A stretch of DNA of 14,331 bases from assembly GCA_021827245.1 (NCBI GenBank), contig JAKAWN010000149.1, positions 1-14,331 of the forward strand. Direction: 5' to 3'. The translations under genes and the position numbers were made by a program. Below, in pieces: positions 1 to 7,800 of the stretch; within the stretch, counting starts at the first letter, position 1, and each line of letters opens with the position of its first letter. The DNA is from Acidobacteriota bacterium (GTDB lineage: Bacteria; Acidobacteriota; Terriglobia; UBA7540). The notes beneath the pieces were generated by a model that saw only the letters and a program-made list of their open reading frames with translations, was not told the origin of the DNA and did no database searches.

Positions 1-3
1 GAT

Positions 4-492
4 CTATCCATAAGCTCCGTAATAGCCGTAGGACCAATAAGGCCAATAGGCCCCAGGCCCCCATCCTAAGCCGAAGCCAAATCCCCAGTCGTCGAAATCA
101 CGTCCATATCCCCAGCGACCATAACCGCCGCGATAAAACCCTCGACCTCCGTAGCCACCGCGGAACCATCCGCCGCCGTGACCACCACGAAAACCACCAG
201 CGTACCCGCCGCGGAGCCAGCCGCCCCCGTGACCACCGCGAAAGCCGCCGCCACCGAAGCCTCCCCGGAAGCTGCCCCCGTGGAAGCCACCGCCTCGAAA
301 GCCGCCATGGAAGCCTCCGCCAGCTTGAAAGCCACCGCCGTGGAAGCCTCCGCCACCGTGAAAGCCACCGCCATGGAAACCTCCACCACCAAAACCACCG
401 TGAAAGCCTCTGCCACCACGGGCCCAAGCGTTTATACTGGCGGCACAGAAGGCAATTGCCAACGACAACAGAACGATGTGCAACCTTCGCAT
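4..492 (-). CDS. Secreted glycine/histidine-rich repeat protein
   Basis: A 162-residue protein of unknown function. Residues 1-24 form a clear signal peptide: MRR, a hydrophobic core, then a likely cleavage site after INAWA, so the product is exported. The rest is low-complexity: degenerate repeats of Gly runs broken by FHGG, FRGG and GGWxRGGY units, ending in an aromatic Tyr/Trp/Gly tail. The many His, Arg and aromatic residues could suit metal binding or an envelope or matrix role, but nothing shows a specific function. I chose the ATG at 492 because AGGAGG lies 5 bases upstream and the signal peptide starts there; the frame stays open to 771, but that extension has no protein-like character. 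It stands alone, 127 bases from rpiB. The stop codon (TAG) is at 4-6, so the gene is complete. Confidence 0.8.
   Translation of the reverse strand: MRRLHIVLLSLAIAFCAASINAWARGGRGFHGGFGGGGFHGGGFHGGGGFHGGGFQAGGGFHGGFRGGGFHGGSFRGGFGGGGFRGGHGGGWLRGGYAGGFRGGHGGGWFRGGYGGRGFYRGGYGRWGYGRDFDDWGFGFGLGWGPGAYWPYWSYGYYGAYG
160..430 (-). repeat. Degenerate Gly-codon repeats within the glycine-rich gene
   Basis: Short imperfect tandem units of about 9-30 bases, rich in CCNCC on the plus strand, encode the GGxFHGG and GGHGGGW units. The bias leaves open frames on both strands that are not genes. Units vary in length and there are no constant spacers, so this is coding repeat expansion, not CRISPR. Confidence 0.65.
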
Positions 493-619
493 ATGCCCCT
501 CCTGCTTAAAATCGTAGCACCCTTTCTGGCCCGAACCAAGCCATCCGAGGAATACGCCAGAACAGCAGATTGCAGCACGGCAGCCCGCCCTACGTGCTTG
601 TGCCACGTCCCGCGTACTT

Positions 620-1099
620 TTAGTGGGGAGAAGGCGCAGATGTGGCGATGAGATACCGTTTTTCGATCGCGTCCACCTTGGCGAGACGGCGGCGGTGGCG
701 TTCGTCGCCGGAAAATTGGGCGGCGAGGTAAGCTCGAACCAGCTCACGGGCAAGTTCGGGACCGATGACACGGCTTCCTAGCACCAGCACATTCATGTTG
801 TCGTGCTCCACCCCCTGGTGGGCGGAATAGGCATCATGGCAAACGGCGGCACGAATGCCGGGGATCTTGTTGGCGGCTACCGAAACTCCCACGCCGCTAC
901 CGCAGATCAGGACACCGCGGTCGGCCTTGCCTTCGACAATGGCCTTGGCGACCGCCTCGGCAAAATCCGGATAGTCGTCGGATGGCTCGATGCTGTGAGC
1001 TCCCATGTCGAGACCTTCGTGCCCGAGCTTCCTGATCTGAGCGGCAAGATCTTCCTTCATCGTGAAGCCTGCGTGGTCAGCGCCAATGGCGATTCGCAT
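620..1099 (-). CDS. rpiB: Ribose-5-phosphate isomerase B
   Basis: A 159-residue cytosolic enzyme of the RpiB/LacAB family. It interconverts ribulose 5-phosphate and ribose 5-phosphate in the non-oxidative pentose phosphate pathway. The family signature is clear: N-terminal GADHAG (residues 6-11, including D8 and H9), the catalytic loop CGSGVG with C66 as the general base, and H99 in EHDNMNVL, the expected ring-opening position. Length is normal for the family (about 145-160). The ATG at 1099 gives the standard [11 protein letters not shown] start, with a modest GAGGT upstream. Related family members act on allose 6-phosphate, but nothing here suggests that. It lies 167 bases downstream of the Hsp70-like gene on the same strand and is separate from the glycine-rich gene. 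Confidence 0.95.
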   Translation of the reverse strand: MRIAIGADHAGFTMKEDLAAQIRKLGHEGLDMGAHSIEPSDDYPDFAEAVAKAIVEGKADRGVLICGSGVGVSVAANKIPGIRAAVCHDAYSAHQGVEHDNMNVLVLGSRVIGPELARELVRAYLAAQFSGDERHRRRLAKVDAIEKRYLIATSAPSPH

Positions 1100-1266
1100 T
1101 TTTCAAACCTCAACTTTATCCTGCTGCCACAGATTGCGGGTAGCGCAATGCATGCGCCACCCGCGGCTGAAGCGGCTTTCCAAGAGCCTGCTGGGCGGCA
1201 TGGATAAATCCGTGCCCTTTCGTGAGAAGCAGAAGCCGGCGGTCAGGACGCCGCCGCAACGGTGGA

Positions 1267-2904
1267 TCAGATCTCCGTCTTCTTTTCTCTTCGGCTGCGG
1301 GTCTTTTTGCGGCCGGGCACCAGCAGAGCCTCAGAAGTAGCCCATCGTCCGAGCCGATAGCTTCGATTGTAACCTCCCTGCAGGTTAGCAATAGTTACGG
1401 TGACCGCTCCGCTTCGATCGCAGGCGTAGTTTTCTTCCGCTTCGCAATGGCGCCCGTTGCTCATGTGGCCGACGGGAATCTCATCAAGCCTGGAATGATC
1501 GCGCAGCGAGGGATCGAAAGGGAAGCGAATGTCATCCCAGATGGTAATGTCGCCGGACGGGCGGCCTTCATCCGTGAGGTGCGTACATTCCAGATAGCGG
1601 AAGTGGCCGATGTTATGAACCGGGAAGTATCGCCGGGAGTTGACCAGGGGCCGGTCCGAGGGGCCAGGGAGCGGCGTGCCTTTTGTAAAGAGAGGATCGA
1701 ACACAATGGTTCTGCCGGCTTCCGCTTCGCGCCACACGCCAAAATGCCGAGTGAATTTGTCACGAAGAACGTAGCCCGCGCTGGCATCCGCCTGGATGGC
1801 GAGTCCGATAGCCGTGGCCGCGCGCGTATAAGCTGAACGCCGCACCCTGCGCCCGAATGAGTCTCGAAGCATGCGCCCGATCAAAGGAAGTTCGCTTCCG
1901 CCACCGGTAATGTACAGCGCTTCCAGGCGTTGTTCTTCGCCTTGCGGCTGCACCGCCCTGCCTCCCGATGCGAAACCGTACGCCGCGAGCAGGTCTTCTG
2001 TTGCATGCAGCGTTTCTTCGACCAGCGGCCGGCAGCGATCGTAAAAATCGCCAATCGCAACCGTCACCTGCGGCCAACCGGAACGCACGTTGCCGAGATC
2101 GATCACAATCCGCCGGGTGTTTGGGTGCAAGCTCTCCTTTTTCTGGCGGCATTCTTCATGCAGGCGGAACATTTCGGCTTGCGAAAGGCTGTCCTGCTCG
2201 ACAACGCTGATCTGGGCCGCCTCGAGCGCGAGGCCGGCCAGGACTTCGTCAAAATCGTCACCGCCGAGCGTGGGGATTCCTTCCGACGAGATCACGACGT
2301 GCTCCCGCGCGTCCAATTCGACAAGCGAGGCGTCGAACGTTCCCCCGCCAAAGTCGTAGACCAGGATGTGCATTTTTTCTCGGAACTGGTGGGATGTGCG
2401 CTTGTGATGGCCGAACTCGATGCTGGCGGCCGAGGGCTCATTCAAAAGGCCGAGCACATTAAAACCCGCCTGCCGGAAGGCTTCCGTGGTGAGAAAACGC
2501 TGGTTGCTGTTGGCGTTGGCCGGCACGCCGAGCATCACGTCAAGCGTCTCGTCCCTGTTGGCCGGCAAGGTTGAGCTTTCCAGCAGGGCTTTTCGAAGCG
2601 CCAGGGCAAGCTCACGAAGCAAGTCCTGCATCGGGACCTTTTCATCCCCGATCTGAACCAGGGTACGCGGCCCGGCATAATCCAACCCTCTCTTCAGGGA
2701 ACGCACGACGGTCCAGCCGGGCTCTTCCTGCGCAGCCCATGCCTCCCATCCAAAGCGACGTTCACCCTCTTTCACGGCCACCAGAGGCGGAAACCATTCG
2801 CATGAATTCCCGTCGGGAGCTTCAAAAACCACGACGGGATAGTTGCCCCGGTCCGCAAATGCGGCAACAATTCGGGTTGTGCCGAAATCGATTCCTAATT
2901 TCAT
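1267..2904 (-). CDS. Hsp70/DnaK-like ATPase, short form
   Basis: A 545-residue actin-fold ATPase of the Hsp70 superfamily. Visible signatures are the N-terminal phosphate-1 loop (GIDFGTT, residues 4-10), LLNEPSAAS in the middle of the ATPase domain, phosphate-2 (YDFGGGTFD, about residues 184-192) and the adenosine loop ITGGGSELP. After the nucleotide-binding domain come about 150 residues whose start (VWREAEAGRTIVF..LFTKGTPLP) resembles the beta-sandwich substrate domain of DnaK. The alpha-helical lid is missing and there is no EEVD-like tail. Canonical DnaK is about 640 residues, so this is a divergent paralogue, not the housekeeping chaperone; no grpE or dnaJ is nearby. The start is fixed by MKLGIDFGTT, although the nearest Shine-Dalgarno (GGAGG) is about 14 bases away. 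Its client or role is unknown. Confidence 0.85.
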   Translation of the reverse strand: MKLGIDFGTTRIVAAFADRGNYPVVVFEAPDGNSCEWFPPLVAVKEGERRFGWEAWAAQEEPGWTVVRSLKRGLDYAGPRTLVQIGDEKVPMQDLLRELALALRKALLESSTLPANRDETLDVMLGVPANANSNQRFLTTEAFRQAGFNVLGLLNEPSAASIEFGHHKRTSHQFREKMHILVYDFGGGTFDASLVELDAREHVVISSEGIPTLGGDDFDEVLAGLALEAAQISVVEQDSLSQAEMFRLHEECRQKKESLHPNTRRIVIDLGNVRSGWPQVTVAIGDFYDRCRPLVEETLHATEDLLAAYGFASGGRAVQPQGEEQRLEALYITGGGSELPLIGRMLRDSFGRRVRRSAYTRAATAIGLAIQADASAGYVLRDKFTRHFGVWREAEAGRTIVFDPLFTKGTPLPGPSDRPLVNSRRYFPVHNIGHFRYLECTHLTDEGRPSGDITIWDDIRFPFDPSLRDHSRLDEIPVGHMSNGRHCEAEENYACDRSGAVTVTIANLQGGYNRSYRLGRWATSEALLVPGRKKTRSRREKKTEI

Positions 2905-2942
2905 TGGATGCTTGATTGCCTCCGTCGAACCATTATATCAGG

Positions 2943-2971
2943 TCGAAAAGCGTATACGGCGCTCCGGCGCC
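2943..2971. promoter_or_regulatory. Candidate control motif and hairpin upstream of the Hsp70-like gene
   Basis: The 231-base gap 2905-3135 must carry the promoter for the Hsp70-like gene. It contains TCGAAAAGCGTATA (2943-2956), nearly repeated at 12951-12966 upstream of the molybdoenzyme gene, and a small hairpin GGCGC-TCCG-GCGCC (2958-2971). On the minus strand the motif reads TATACGC and could be a -10 region. No convincing gene lies in this gap. Confidence 0.25.
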
Positions 2972-3135
2972 TGCCAAAGTGCATTTTTATTTCTATCATT
3001 GGAGCAGCCAGTGGGATGCTACGGTTAATCAGTTTTTCGATGGGCCCTGGGCTGCCAAGGACGAGATGTCCACGCGGAACGAGGCCAGGAAAGCCGAAAA
3101 AGTACGGGCGTAAATCACCGCCCTGGCAACGCTTG

Positions 3136-3840
3136 CTAGAGCGGGGATATTTCCTCCTCCTTTTCGTCGGGTTCTTTCTGGAGGAACTGCCTTTCCAGAA
3201 TTCGCCGCGCGACCTCGCGGCCACCCAGACCAAAGGCGATGGCCATGCCTAGCATCATTGCGCCAAAAGCAATTGAGAAGGCGATCAGGACAACGTGGCG
3301 GCCCAGGCCGATCTGTTCAAGGGCCATGGTGACAAAGAAAACGATGATCAACATGCGGACCAGGGTACTCAGCAGCCGAGCGGAAGGGTAATTGGCATTC
3401 GTGGCCGCAAGCAAAGTCGCTCGTGAAAGGAAATTTGCCACCAGCAATCCGATGAACAGAACGACCATGGCCACGAAGATCTGGGGCAGGAAGAGGAAAA
3501 ATCTTGAGATCTGTTCTCGAAAAGCCCCGATGCCGAGCGCATCGATTCCCAGGACAATGAACACGATCCAAATTACCCAGAACACCACTTGCCCCAGGAA
3601 ATCGACTGGCGGCGGCAAGGCTGCCTTGCGCATCATTTGAGTGAGACCCGCCGTGTCACAATACTTGCGGAAGGTCGCGATGCCGAAGATCCTGCGAACG
3701 ACGATTTTGAGGAACAGGGCGACCAGAAACCCTGCCACAATGATGACGAGCATCGACAGGACCCGCGGGAGAAACACGGCGAGCGCGGCAAGGAAATTCG
3801 CAAAGGTATGACGTAGAGTGTCGAGAATAAGCTGTCCCAT
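3136..3840 (-). CDS. Conserved-TM-helix / MscS-related membrane protein
   Basis: A 234-residue inner-membrane protein with about five hydrophobic segments (roughly residues 17-47, 83-105, 113-138, 158-178 and 185-208) and a charged tail (QKEPDEKEEE). The Gly/Ala-rich last helix, followed by GLGGREVARRILER, resembles the pore helix and exit of small-conductance mechanosensitive channels and the conserved-TM-helix (CmpX-like) family. The cytoplasmic beta/alpha vestibule of full MscS is absent. The ATG at 3840 has GAGGTG 6 bases upstream. It starts 8 bases after the glycosyltransferase stop, so it is the last gene of the treS operon. The neighbours suggest a role in osmotic or membrane-tension response; channel activity itself is inference. 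Confidence 0.8.
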   Translation of the reverse strand: MGQLILDTLRHTFANFLAALAVFLPRVLSMLVIIVAGFLVALFLKIVVRRIFGIATFRKYCDTAGLTQMMRKAALPPPVDFLGQVVFWVIWIVFIVLGIDALGIGAFREQISRFFLFLPQIFVAMVVLFIGLLVANFLSRATLLAATNANYPSARLLSTLVRMLIIVFFVTMALEQIGLGRHVVLIAFSIAFGAMMLGMAIAFGLGGREVARRILERQFLQKEPDEKEEEISPL

Positions 3841-3848
3841 ATTTCACC

Positions 3849-5123
3849 TCACGTTTTCCGGGCCCACCTCTCCACCAGATGAGGCCGCAGCTTTTCATAT
3901 TCCTGGCATAAAGTCTCAAGTTTCTTCTCGATCTGCTCAGCGTCGGCGCGATAGTCCTCCAGAACGACGGAACAGATTCGCCCGCGATAGATGGGTGTGA
4001 AAGCCTGGAGGAGATGCTCGCGATTGATGACCGAGTGGTGGTAGGAGGCGGCAAATTCATAAATTGTCTTCACCCAAAGTTCGTCTGGGAAACGGAATTG
4101 CCTTTCGTCCTGCTGTGAAACTCGCTGGATTTCCTTGAGCGTCTCGGCGGCAAGGATGGATTCCAAAATCGATGCCAATTGACGGACGCCGTTCTGGAAC
4201 ATCTGGAACATCTTCTTCCTGTCGACGCGCCGTGGCTCCAGTCCGGAGCTGTATTCGAATCCGAAAACCGGGACTGGCTGCGGAGATTCGTTCCGAGCCA
4301 GCCAATAGGATTCCTGCCTTTCCATACAGCGGAACAGGGCACCGAGGGTGTTCTGAATGGTGACGACGATGTTTTGAGAAGAGGACTTTTGCGTGTGCAT
4401 TTTGGGTCCCAGGAAGGACTGGCACAGCTTGAATCCATCTACAATCGCCCTGGTGGTCATCCAGATTTCCGCGCCGGCGCGGACGGTCTCTTCATGCCAG
4501 ACGTCCTGCTCCAGATAATGACACGCCAGGCTCCCCGAGAAACCCAGCTCCCCACCAACCGGTTCTCTGACTCTGACGCCGTACACAGCCCGAATGATGG
4601 GCGCAACAATATTCTTGACGAGCAGCCCATCGTATTTGTGCCGATGGTAGATCGGCGTGACCAGATCGAATTTCTCCCTGTACACGGGCCGGATGAGCCC
4701 CTCAATCCACTCGGGGGTAATGCTTTCCAGATCGGGCGATACCACTGCGCAAGCTTTGGCTCTCAGAAGGTCGGCGGCGGCCAGAATGATGCGCCAGGCG
4801 CTGCCCTTGCCGTCCATTTCCCGGTAGGACGTGGTAATTCGATGGATGGTGCGGAGCGGGCTTGCCGAAAGCAGAGTTCGAAAGTCCTGGATCGAAGAAC
4901 TTGTCACGATTTCCGGAGTGCCATCATTAGATCCGCCGTCGGGGTTAATCAGCACGGTGCGGTCACGCGGAAAATACTTGACCAGCCCCAGTTGAATGGC
5001 GTTGACCACCTGTGCGATCGTGTCGCCATTGTTGAAGGTGGGCACTCCGACGAGAATGTCCACTTCACCAACAGCCGTGAGCTTGCGGATAAACTCGTCC
5101 GAGAGAAAGGTTTCCTCGGCCAC
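3849..5123 (-). CDS. GT81-like (GpgS/MpgS-related) GT-A glycosyltransferase
   Basis: A 424-residue soluble glycosyltransferase with a GT-A fold. VGVPTFNNGDT (about residues 25-35) and PDGGSNDGT (61-69) form the nucleotide-sugar-binding start. GKGSAW (105-110) and the acidic SPDLES (129-134, in the DxD position) follow, then REPVGGE (186-192) and H243 in LGPKMHT. This order matches glucosyl-/mannosyl-3-phosphoglycerate synthases of GT81, which transfer a sugar from UDP-glucose or GDP-mannose to phosphoglycerate. The C-terminal 150 residues are helical and not recognised. I chose the GTG at 5123 because AAGGAG lies 5 bases upstream; the frame extends to a GTG at 5165 with no ribosome-binding site. 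Next to treS it probably makes a compatible solute such as glucosylglycerate. The exact donor and acceptor cannot be read from sequence. Confidence 0.75.
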   Translation of the reverse strand: MAEETFLSDEFIRKLTAVGEVDILVGVPTFNNGDTIAQVVNAIQLGLVKYFPRDRTVLINPDGGSNDGTPEIVTSSSIQDFRTLLSASPLRTIHRITTSYREMDGKGSAWRIILAAADLLRAKACAVVSPDLESITPEWIEGLIRPVYREKFDLVTPIYHRHKYDGLLVKNIVAPIIRAVYGVRVREPVGGELGFSGSLACHYLEQDVWHEETVRAGAEIWMTTRAIVDGFKLCQSFLGPKMHTQKSSSQNIVVTIQNTLGALFRCMERQESYWLARNESPQPVPVFGFEYSSGLEPRRVDRKKMFQMFQNGVRQLASILESILAAETLKEIQRVSQQDERQFRFPDELWVKTIYEFAASYHHSVINREHLLQAFTPIYRGRICSVVLEDYRADAEQIEKKLETLCQEYEKLRPHLVERWARKT

Positions 5124-5128
5124 TAGTA

Positions 5129-5134
5129 CTCCTT
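5129..5134 (-). promoter_or_regulatory. Shine-Dalgarno deciding the GT81-like start
   Basis: AAGGAG on the minus strand, 5 bases before the GTG at 5121-5123. The alternative GTG at 5163-5165 has no purine-rich site upstream, so the shorter product is preferred. Confidence 0.6.
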
Positions 5135-5178
5135 CGGAGTTCTTACCGGCGACCTTTCGACGCACGATGCGTGAGGAC

Positions 5179-6843
5179 TCAGAATCGCCGCAAACGAAAC
5201 CAATAAAATTGATACGGACCCAAGGTCAAAAGGTAGGGCATGTCTCCAATTCGAGGAAACAAATTGCCTCCCGACATTTCGATGGGAATAGACCCGCGCA
5301 ACTGCCTGAGATCAAGCTCCGCTGCCTGGGCGGAATTTGACAAATTGTTGACCACCAGTATTCGCTGGTTTCCCCACTGGCGAATGTAGGCAAGCACCCT
5401 GTGATTTTCCGGATTCAGGAATTCAATCGTCCCCCGCCCAAACACAGGACTCGATTTCCGTAATCTCACGATGCGGCGCATCCATGAGAGAAGAGAATGC
5501 TCTGAGCGCTGCTGGGAGAGCACGTTGATCGCCTGGTACCCATACACAGCGTTTGAGATGAGGGGGGAATAGAGGCGTTCGGGGTCGGTGGTAGAAAAAC
5601 CTCCATTCCAGCCGCCATTCCACTGCATGGGAGTCCGGACGCCGTTGCGATCACCGAGATAGATGTTGTCACCCATGCCGATCTCATCGCCGTAATAGAT
5701 AATTGGAGTTCCTGGAAGCGACAGGAGCATGCCATTCATCAGCTCGATGCGGCGCCGGTCATTGTCAAGCAAGGGCGCCAGCCTTCGGCGTATTCCCAGG
5801 TTGAGCTTGGCAATGTTGTCCTTGGCATATTCATCATACATGTAATCGCGTTCTTCGTCGGTGACCATCTCAAGGGTCAGCTCATCGTGGTTGCGGAGGA
5901 AAATACTCCACTGGCAAATGTCAGGGATGGTGGGAGTACGCTGAAGAATTTCAATAATGGGCTTGCGGTCTTCCAGCTTGATCGCCATGAACATTCTGGG
6001 CATCAGCGGAAAATGGAACGCCATGTGGAACTCATCGCCGCCGGCAAAATAAGGACCAAGGTCCTGGGGCCACTGGTTGGCCTCTGCCAGAAGCATCCGG
6101 TTGGAAAAGTTTTCATCCAGCCGCTTCCGCAGCTCCTTGAGTACTTCGTGGGTTTCGGGAAGGTTTTCGCAGCTTGTGCCCTCGCGCTCCACCAGGTAGG
6201 GAACAGCATCAAGCCGGAAGCCGTCAACGCCGATTTCCAGCCAGAACTTCATCACGTTCCACATTTCTTCGCGAACCTCGGGACTATCATAGTTCAGGTC
6301 CGGCTGGTGGCTGAAGAACCGGTGCCAGTAATAGGACTTCGAGATAGGATCCCAGGCCCAGTTTGACATTTCCGCATCAACAAAGATGATCCGCGCATCC
6401 CGATAGCGATCGTCGGCCTCGCTCCAAACGTACCAGTTCCGGTAGGGATTATCGCGCGAACTTCTGGATTGCTGGAACCAGGGATGCTGGTCAGAGCTGT
6501 GATTCAGGACCAGTTCAGTGATCACCCTCAGGCCGCGCCGGTGAGCCTCTTCCAGGAATACCTTGAAATCTTCAAGAGTGCCATAACTGGGATGCACATT
6601 GAAATAATCGGAAATGTCATATCCATCATCTCTCAGAGGTGAAGGATAGAAAGGGAGAAGCCATATGGCAGTGGCGCCCAGTTCCTGAATGTAATCGAGT
6701 GTTTGAGTGAGCCCGCGAAAATCGCCGACGCCGTCGCCGTTGCTGTCCTGAAAAGCTCGGACGTGGAGTTGATAGACAACGGCATCCTTGTACCATGTCT
6801 GGGCAATATCGACCTCCCGTCCCTCCGTGTGGGTCATTGGCAT
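5179..6843 (-). CDS. treS: Trehalose synthase (maltose alpha-D-glucosyltransferase), GH13
   Basis: A 554-residue cytosolic GH13 enzyme that interconverts maltose and trehalose. The (beta/alpha)8 barrel begins with [25 protein letters not shown], typical of TreS. The calcium/active-site region [13 protein letters not shown] follows. The catalytic triad, numbered from this start, is nucleophile D212 ([11 protein letters not shown]), acid/base E254 (LLAEANQWP) and transition-state Asp D320 ([11 protein letters not shown]). A C-terminal beta domain (ILVVNNLS) ends the protein. There is no fused maltokinase domain and no treZ/treY nearby. I use the ATG at 6843, with GGAG 9 bases upstream; an upstream in-frame GTG at 6861 has no such site. 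It is the first gene of an operon with the GT81-like and MscS-related genes. The likely role is trehalose supply or recycling under osmotic or drying stress. Confidence 0.93.
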   Translation of the reverse strand: MPMTHTEGREVDIAQTWYKDAVVYQLHVRAFQDSNGDGVGDFRGLTQTLDYIQELGATAIWLLPFYPSPLRDDGYDISDYFNVHPSYGTLEDFKVFLEEAHRRGLRVITELVLNHSSDQHPWFQQSRSSRDNPYRNWYVWSEADDRYRDARIIFVDAEMSNWAWDPISKSYYWHRFFSHQPDLNYDSPEVREEMWNVMKFWLEIGVDGFRLDAVPYLVEREGTSCENLPETHEVLKELRKRLDENFSNRMLLAEANQWPQDLGPYFAGGDEFHMAFHFPLMPRMFMAIKLEDRKPIIEILQRTPTIPDICQWSIFLRNHDELTLEMVTDEERDYMYDEYAKDNIAKLNLGIRRRLAPLLDNDRRRIELMNGMLLSLPGTPIIYYGDEIGMGDNIYLGDRNGVRTPMQWNGGWNGGFSTTDPERLYSPLISNAVYGYQAINVLSQQRSEHSLLSWMRRIVRLRKSSPVFGRGTIEFLNPENHRVLAYIRQWGNQRILVVNNLSNSAQAAELDLRQLRGSIPIEMSGGNLFPRIGDMPYLLTLGPYQFYWFRLRRF

Positions 6844-6951
6844 TACCTTGTTCTCCGGCACTCTTGCGGCAGGCGTGGGCTACTTGCGCGATTCAGAACA
6901 TGAAGGCCCTCCGGAAAGCGATCGCCCCCGGCCACATGACATTTAATCCAA

Positions 6952-6981
6952 ATTCTAACCGATTCCAGAGTTTCAGGTCAC
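6952..6981 (-). promoter_or_regulatory. Possible sigma70-type promoter for treS
   Basis: On the minus strand, GTGACC (6976-6981) and TAGAAT (6952-6957) are separated by 18 bases and lie about 110 bases before the treS start. Four of six bases match the -35 and five of six match the -10 consensus. Such matches occur by chance, so this is weak support. Confidence 0.25.
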
Positions 6982-7042
6982 CTCATTCATTCCTTTTCGG
7001 GAGAGGCCTACGGACTTCGCGCAGTTGCGGACGAAAGACAGC

Positions 7043-7058
7043 TTTGACAGATGTCAAA
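7043..7058. promoter_or_regulatory. Perfect palindrome, FNR-superfamily-like or other dimeric operator
   Basis: TTTGACA-GA-TGTCAAA is a perfect inverted repeat with 7-base arms. It fits the loose TTG-N8-CAA layout used by the CRP/FNR superfamily, though the half-site GTCAA differs from ATCAA of FNR. It lies about 200 bases upstream of treS and 80 bases downstream of the rhodanese-like gene, so it could control treS. The regulator is unknown. Confidence 0.4.
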
Positions 7059-7140
7059 CAATCGCAGCCTCAACACGGATGCGTCAGCCAGGTGACCGTC
7101 AAGGCAGTTCGCCAGGTGAGCCTTGGGCGTTACAGAGAGT

Positions 7141-7800
7141 TTATGTGCAGCCGCGGCCGAGTTTCAGCCTCGTCGCGGGGACTTTCTTTTCAGGAGTGGT
7201 GGGTGGTGGGGGCGGTGGTGCGGCGGGCGCGGCTTCAGCAGCGCCTTTGGCGGGCGCGGCACGTCCCATGAAGTAGTCGCGCAGTTGTTTCGCCTGCAGA
7301 TAGCCGGTGGGTGATGCCCCCGTGGTTTGCAGGCTGGTGGGAGTCATCAGGTCGTACCACCAGCCGTTGATTCCTTCGCGCACAGAATAGGCGTTGTAGC
7401 CTTTCATGCTGAGAAGCAGTTGCGCCTGGGCGGCGTGGCCCTGGCCGGAGCCGTAAAGAATGATCTTCTTTTCACGCGAAAGCTGCTTGAGGCCAGCGGG
7501 CTCGAACAACTGCGCAAGCGGAATATTGACGGCCGTGGGGATGTGGTAGTCATCAAATTTCCACGGCTCGCGGACGTCGATGAGCTGAAAGTCCGTGCGC
7601 TTCTCGATGAGCCAGCTTGCCAGCTCGCGCGGCGTGATGCGGTCTTTTTCCTGGACGATGCCCTGGACCAGGGCAGGAGCGTTCAGGGGCTCGGAGCCCG
7701 TGCCGCGCGCAATCGTAGCGGCCACAGCCAGCACAACGCCGAGGAAGACGGCTGCGGCTGCCGCCAGGCCCTTGCCGGTCAGTTTGATTTCGGTTTTCAT
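7141..7800 (-). CDS. Membrane-anchored rhodanese-like protein lacking the active-site Cys
   Basis: A 219-residue protein. Residues 10-32 form an N-terminal signal anchor, so the domain should face the periplasm. A rhodanese fold follows (residues 55-150): ITPRELASWL, QLIDVREPWKFDDYHIPTAVNIP, then KKIILYGSGQGHAAQ and the closing GYNAYSVREGINGWW. In active rhodaneses the loop after IILY starts with the persulfide-carrying Cys; here that position is G117, encoded by GGC, so classical sulfur transfer through that Cys is not possible. A Pro/Ala-rich linker and a basic tail ending GRGCT follow, giving one Cys near the C terminus. The ATG overlaps the stop of the YedE gene by 4 bases (ATGA), showing translational coupling and operon membership. 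It may bind or scaffold a sulfur or selenium species instead of catalysing transfer. Confidence 0.85.
   Translation of the reverse strand: MKTEIKLTGKGLAAAAAVFLGVVLAVAATIARGTGSEPLNAPALVQGIVQEKDRITPRELASWLIEKRTDFQLIDVREPWKFDDYHIPTAVNIPLAQLFEPAGLKQLSREKKIILYGSGQGHAAQAQLLLSMKGYNAYSVREGINGWWYDLMTPTSLQTTGASPTGYLQAKQLRDYFMGRAAPAKGAAEAAPAAPPPPPPTTPEKKVPATRLKLGRGCT

Noticed and set aside
160..430. CRISPR-like array
   Set aside because: Units are degenerate, lack spacers of constant length, and are explained by the glycine-rich coding repeat.
178..651. Plus-strand open frame opposite the glycine-rich gene
   Set aside because: It is an Ala/Thr/Glu-rich shadow of CCNCC repeats; two other minus-strand frames are open for the same reason. 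Only the chosen frame has a signal peptide and an AGGAGG.
1225..1265. GC-rich dyad (CGGCG...CGCCG) as a terminator after the Hsp70-like gene
   Set aside because: The stem is only 5 bp, has no T-run, and lies at the very end of the coding region.
2908..3252. Plus-strand open frames in the gap before the Hsp70-like gene (also 2916-3113)
   Set aside because: Low-complexity, no recognisable domain, no ribosome-binding site; one overlaps the MscS-related gene and the other starts with TTG.
4179..5126. Long plus-strand open frame (315 residues) opposite the GT81-like gene
   Set aside because: The minus-strand frame contains clear GT-A motifs. The plus-strand product matches nothing and is a GC-bias shadow. 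The same applies to 1930-2574, 9856-10623 and 10648-11565.
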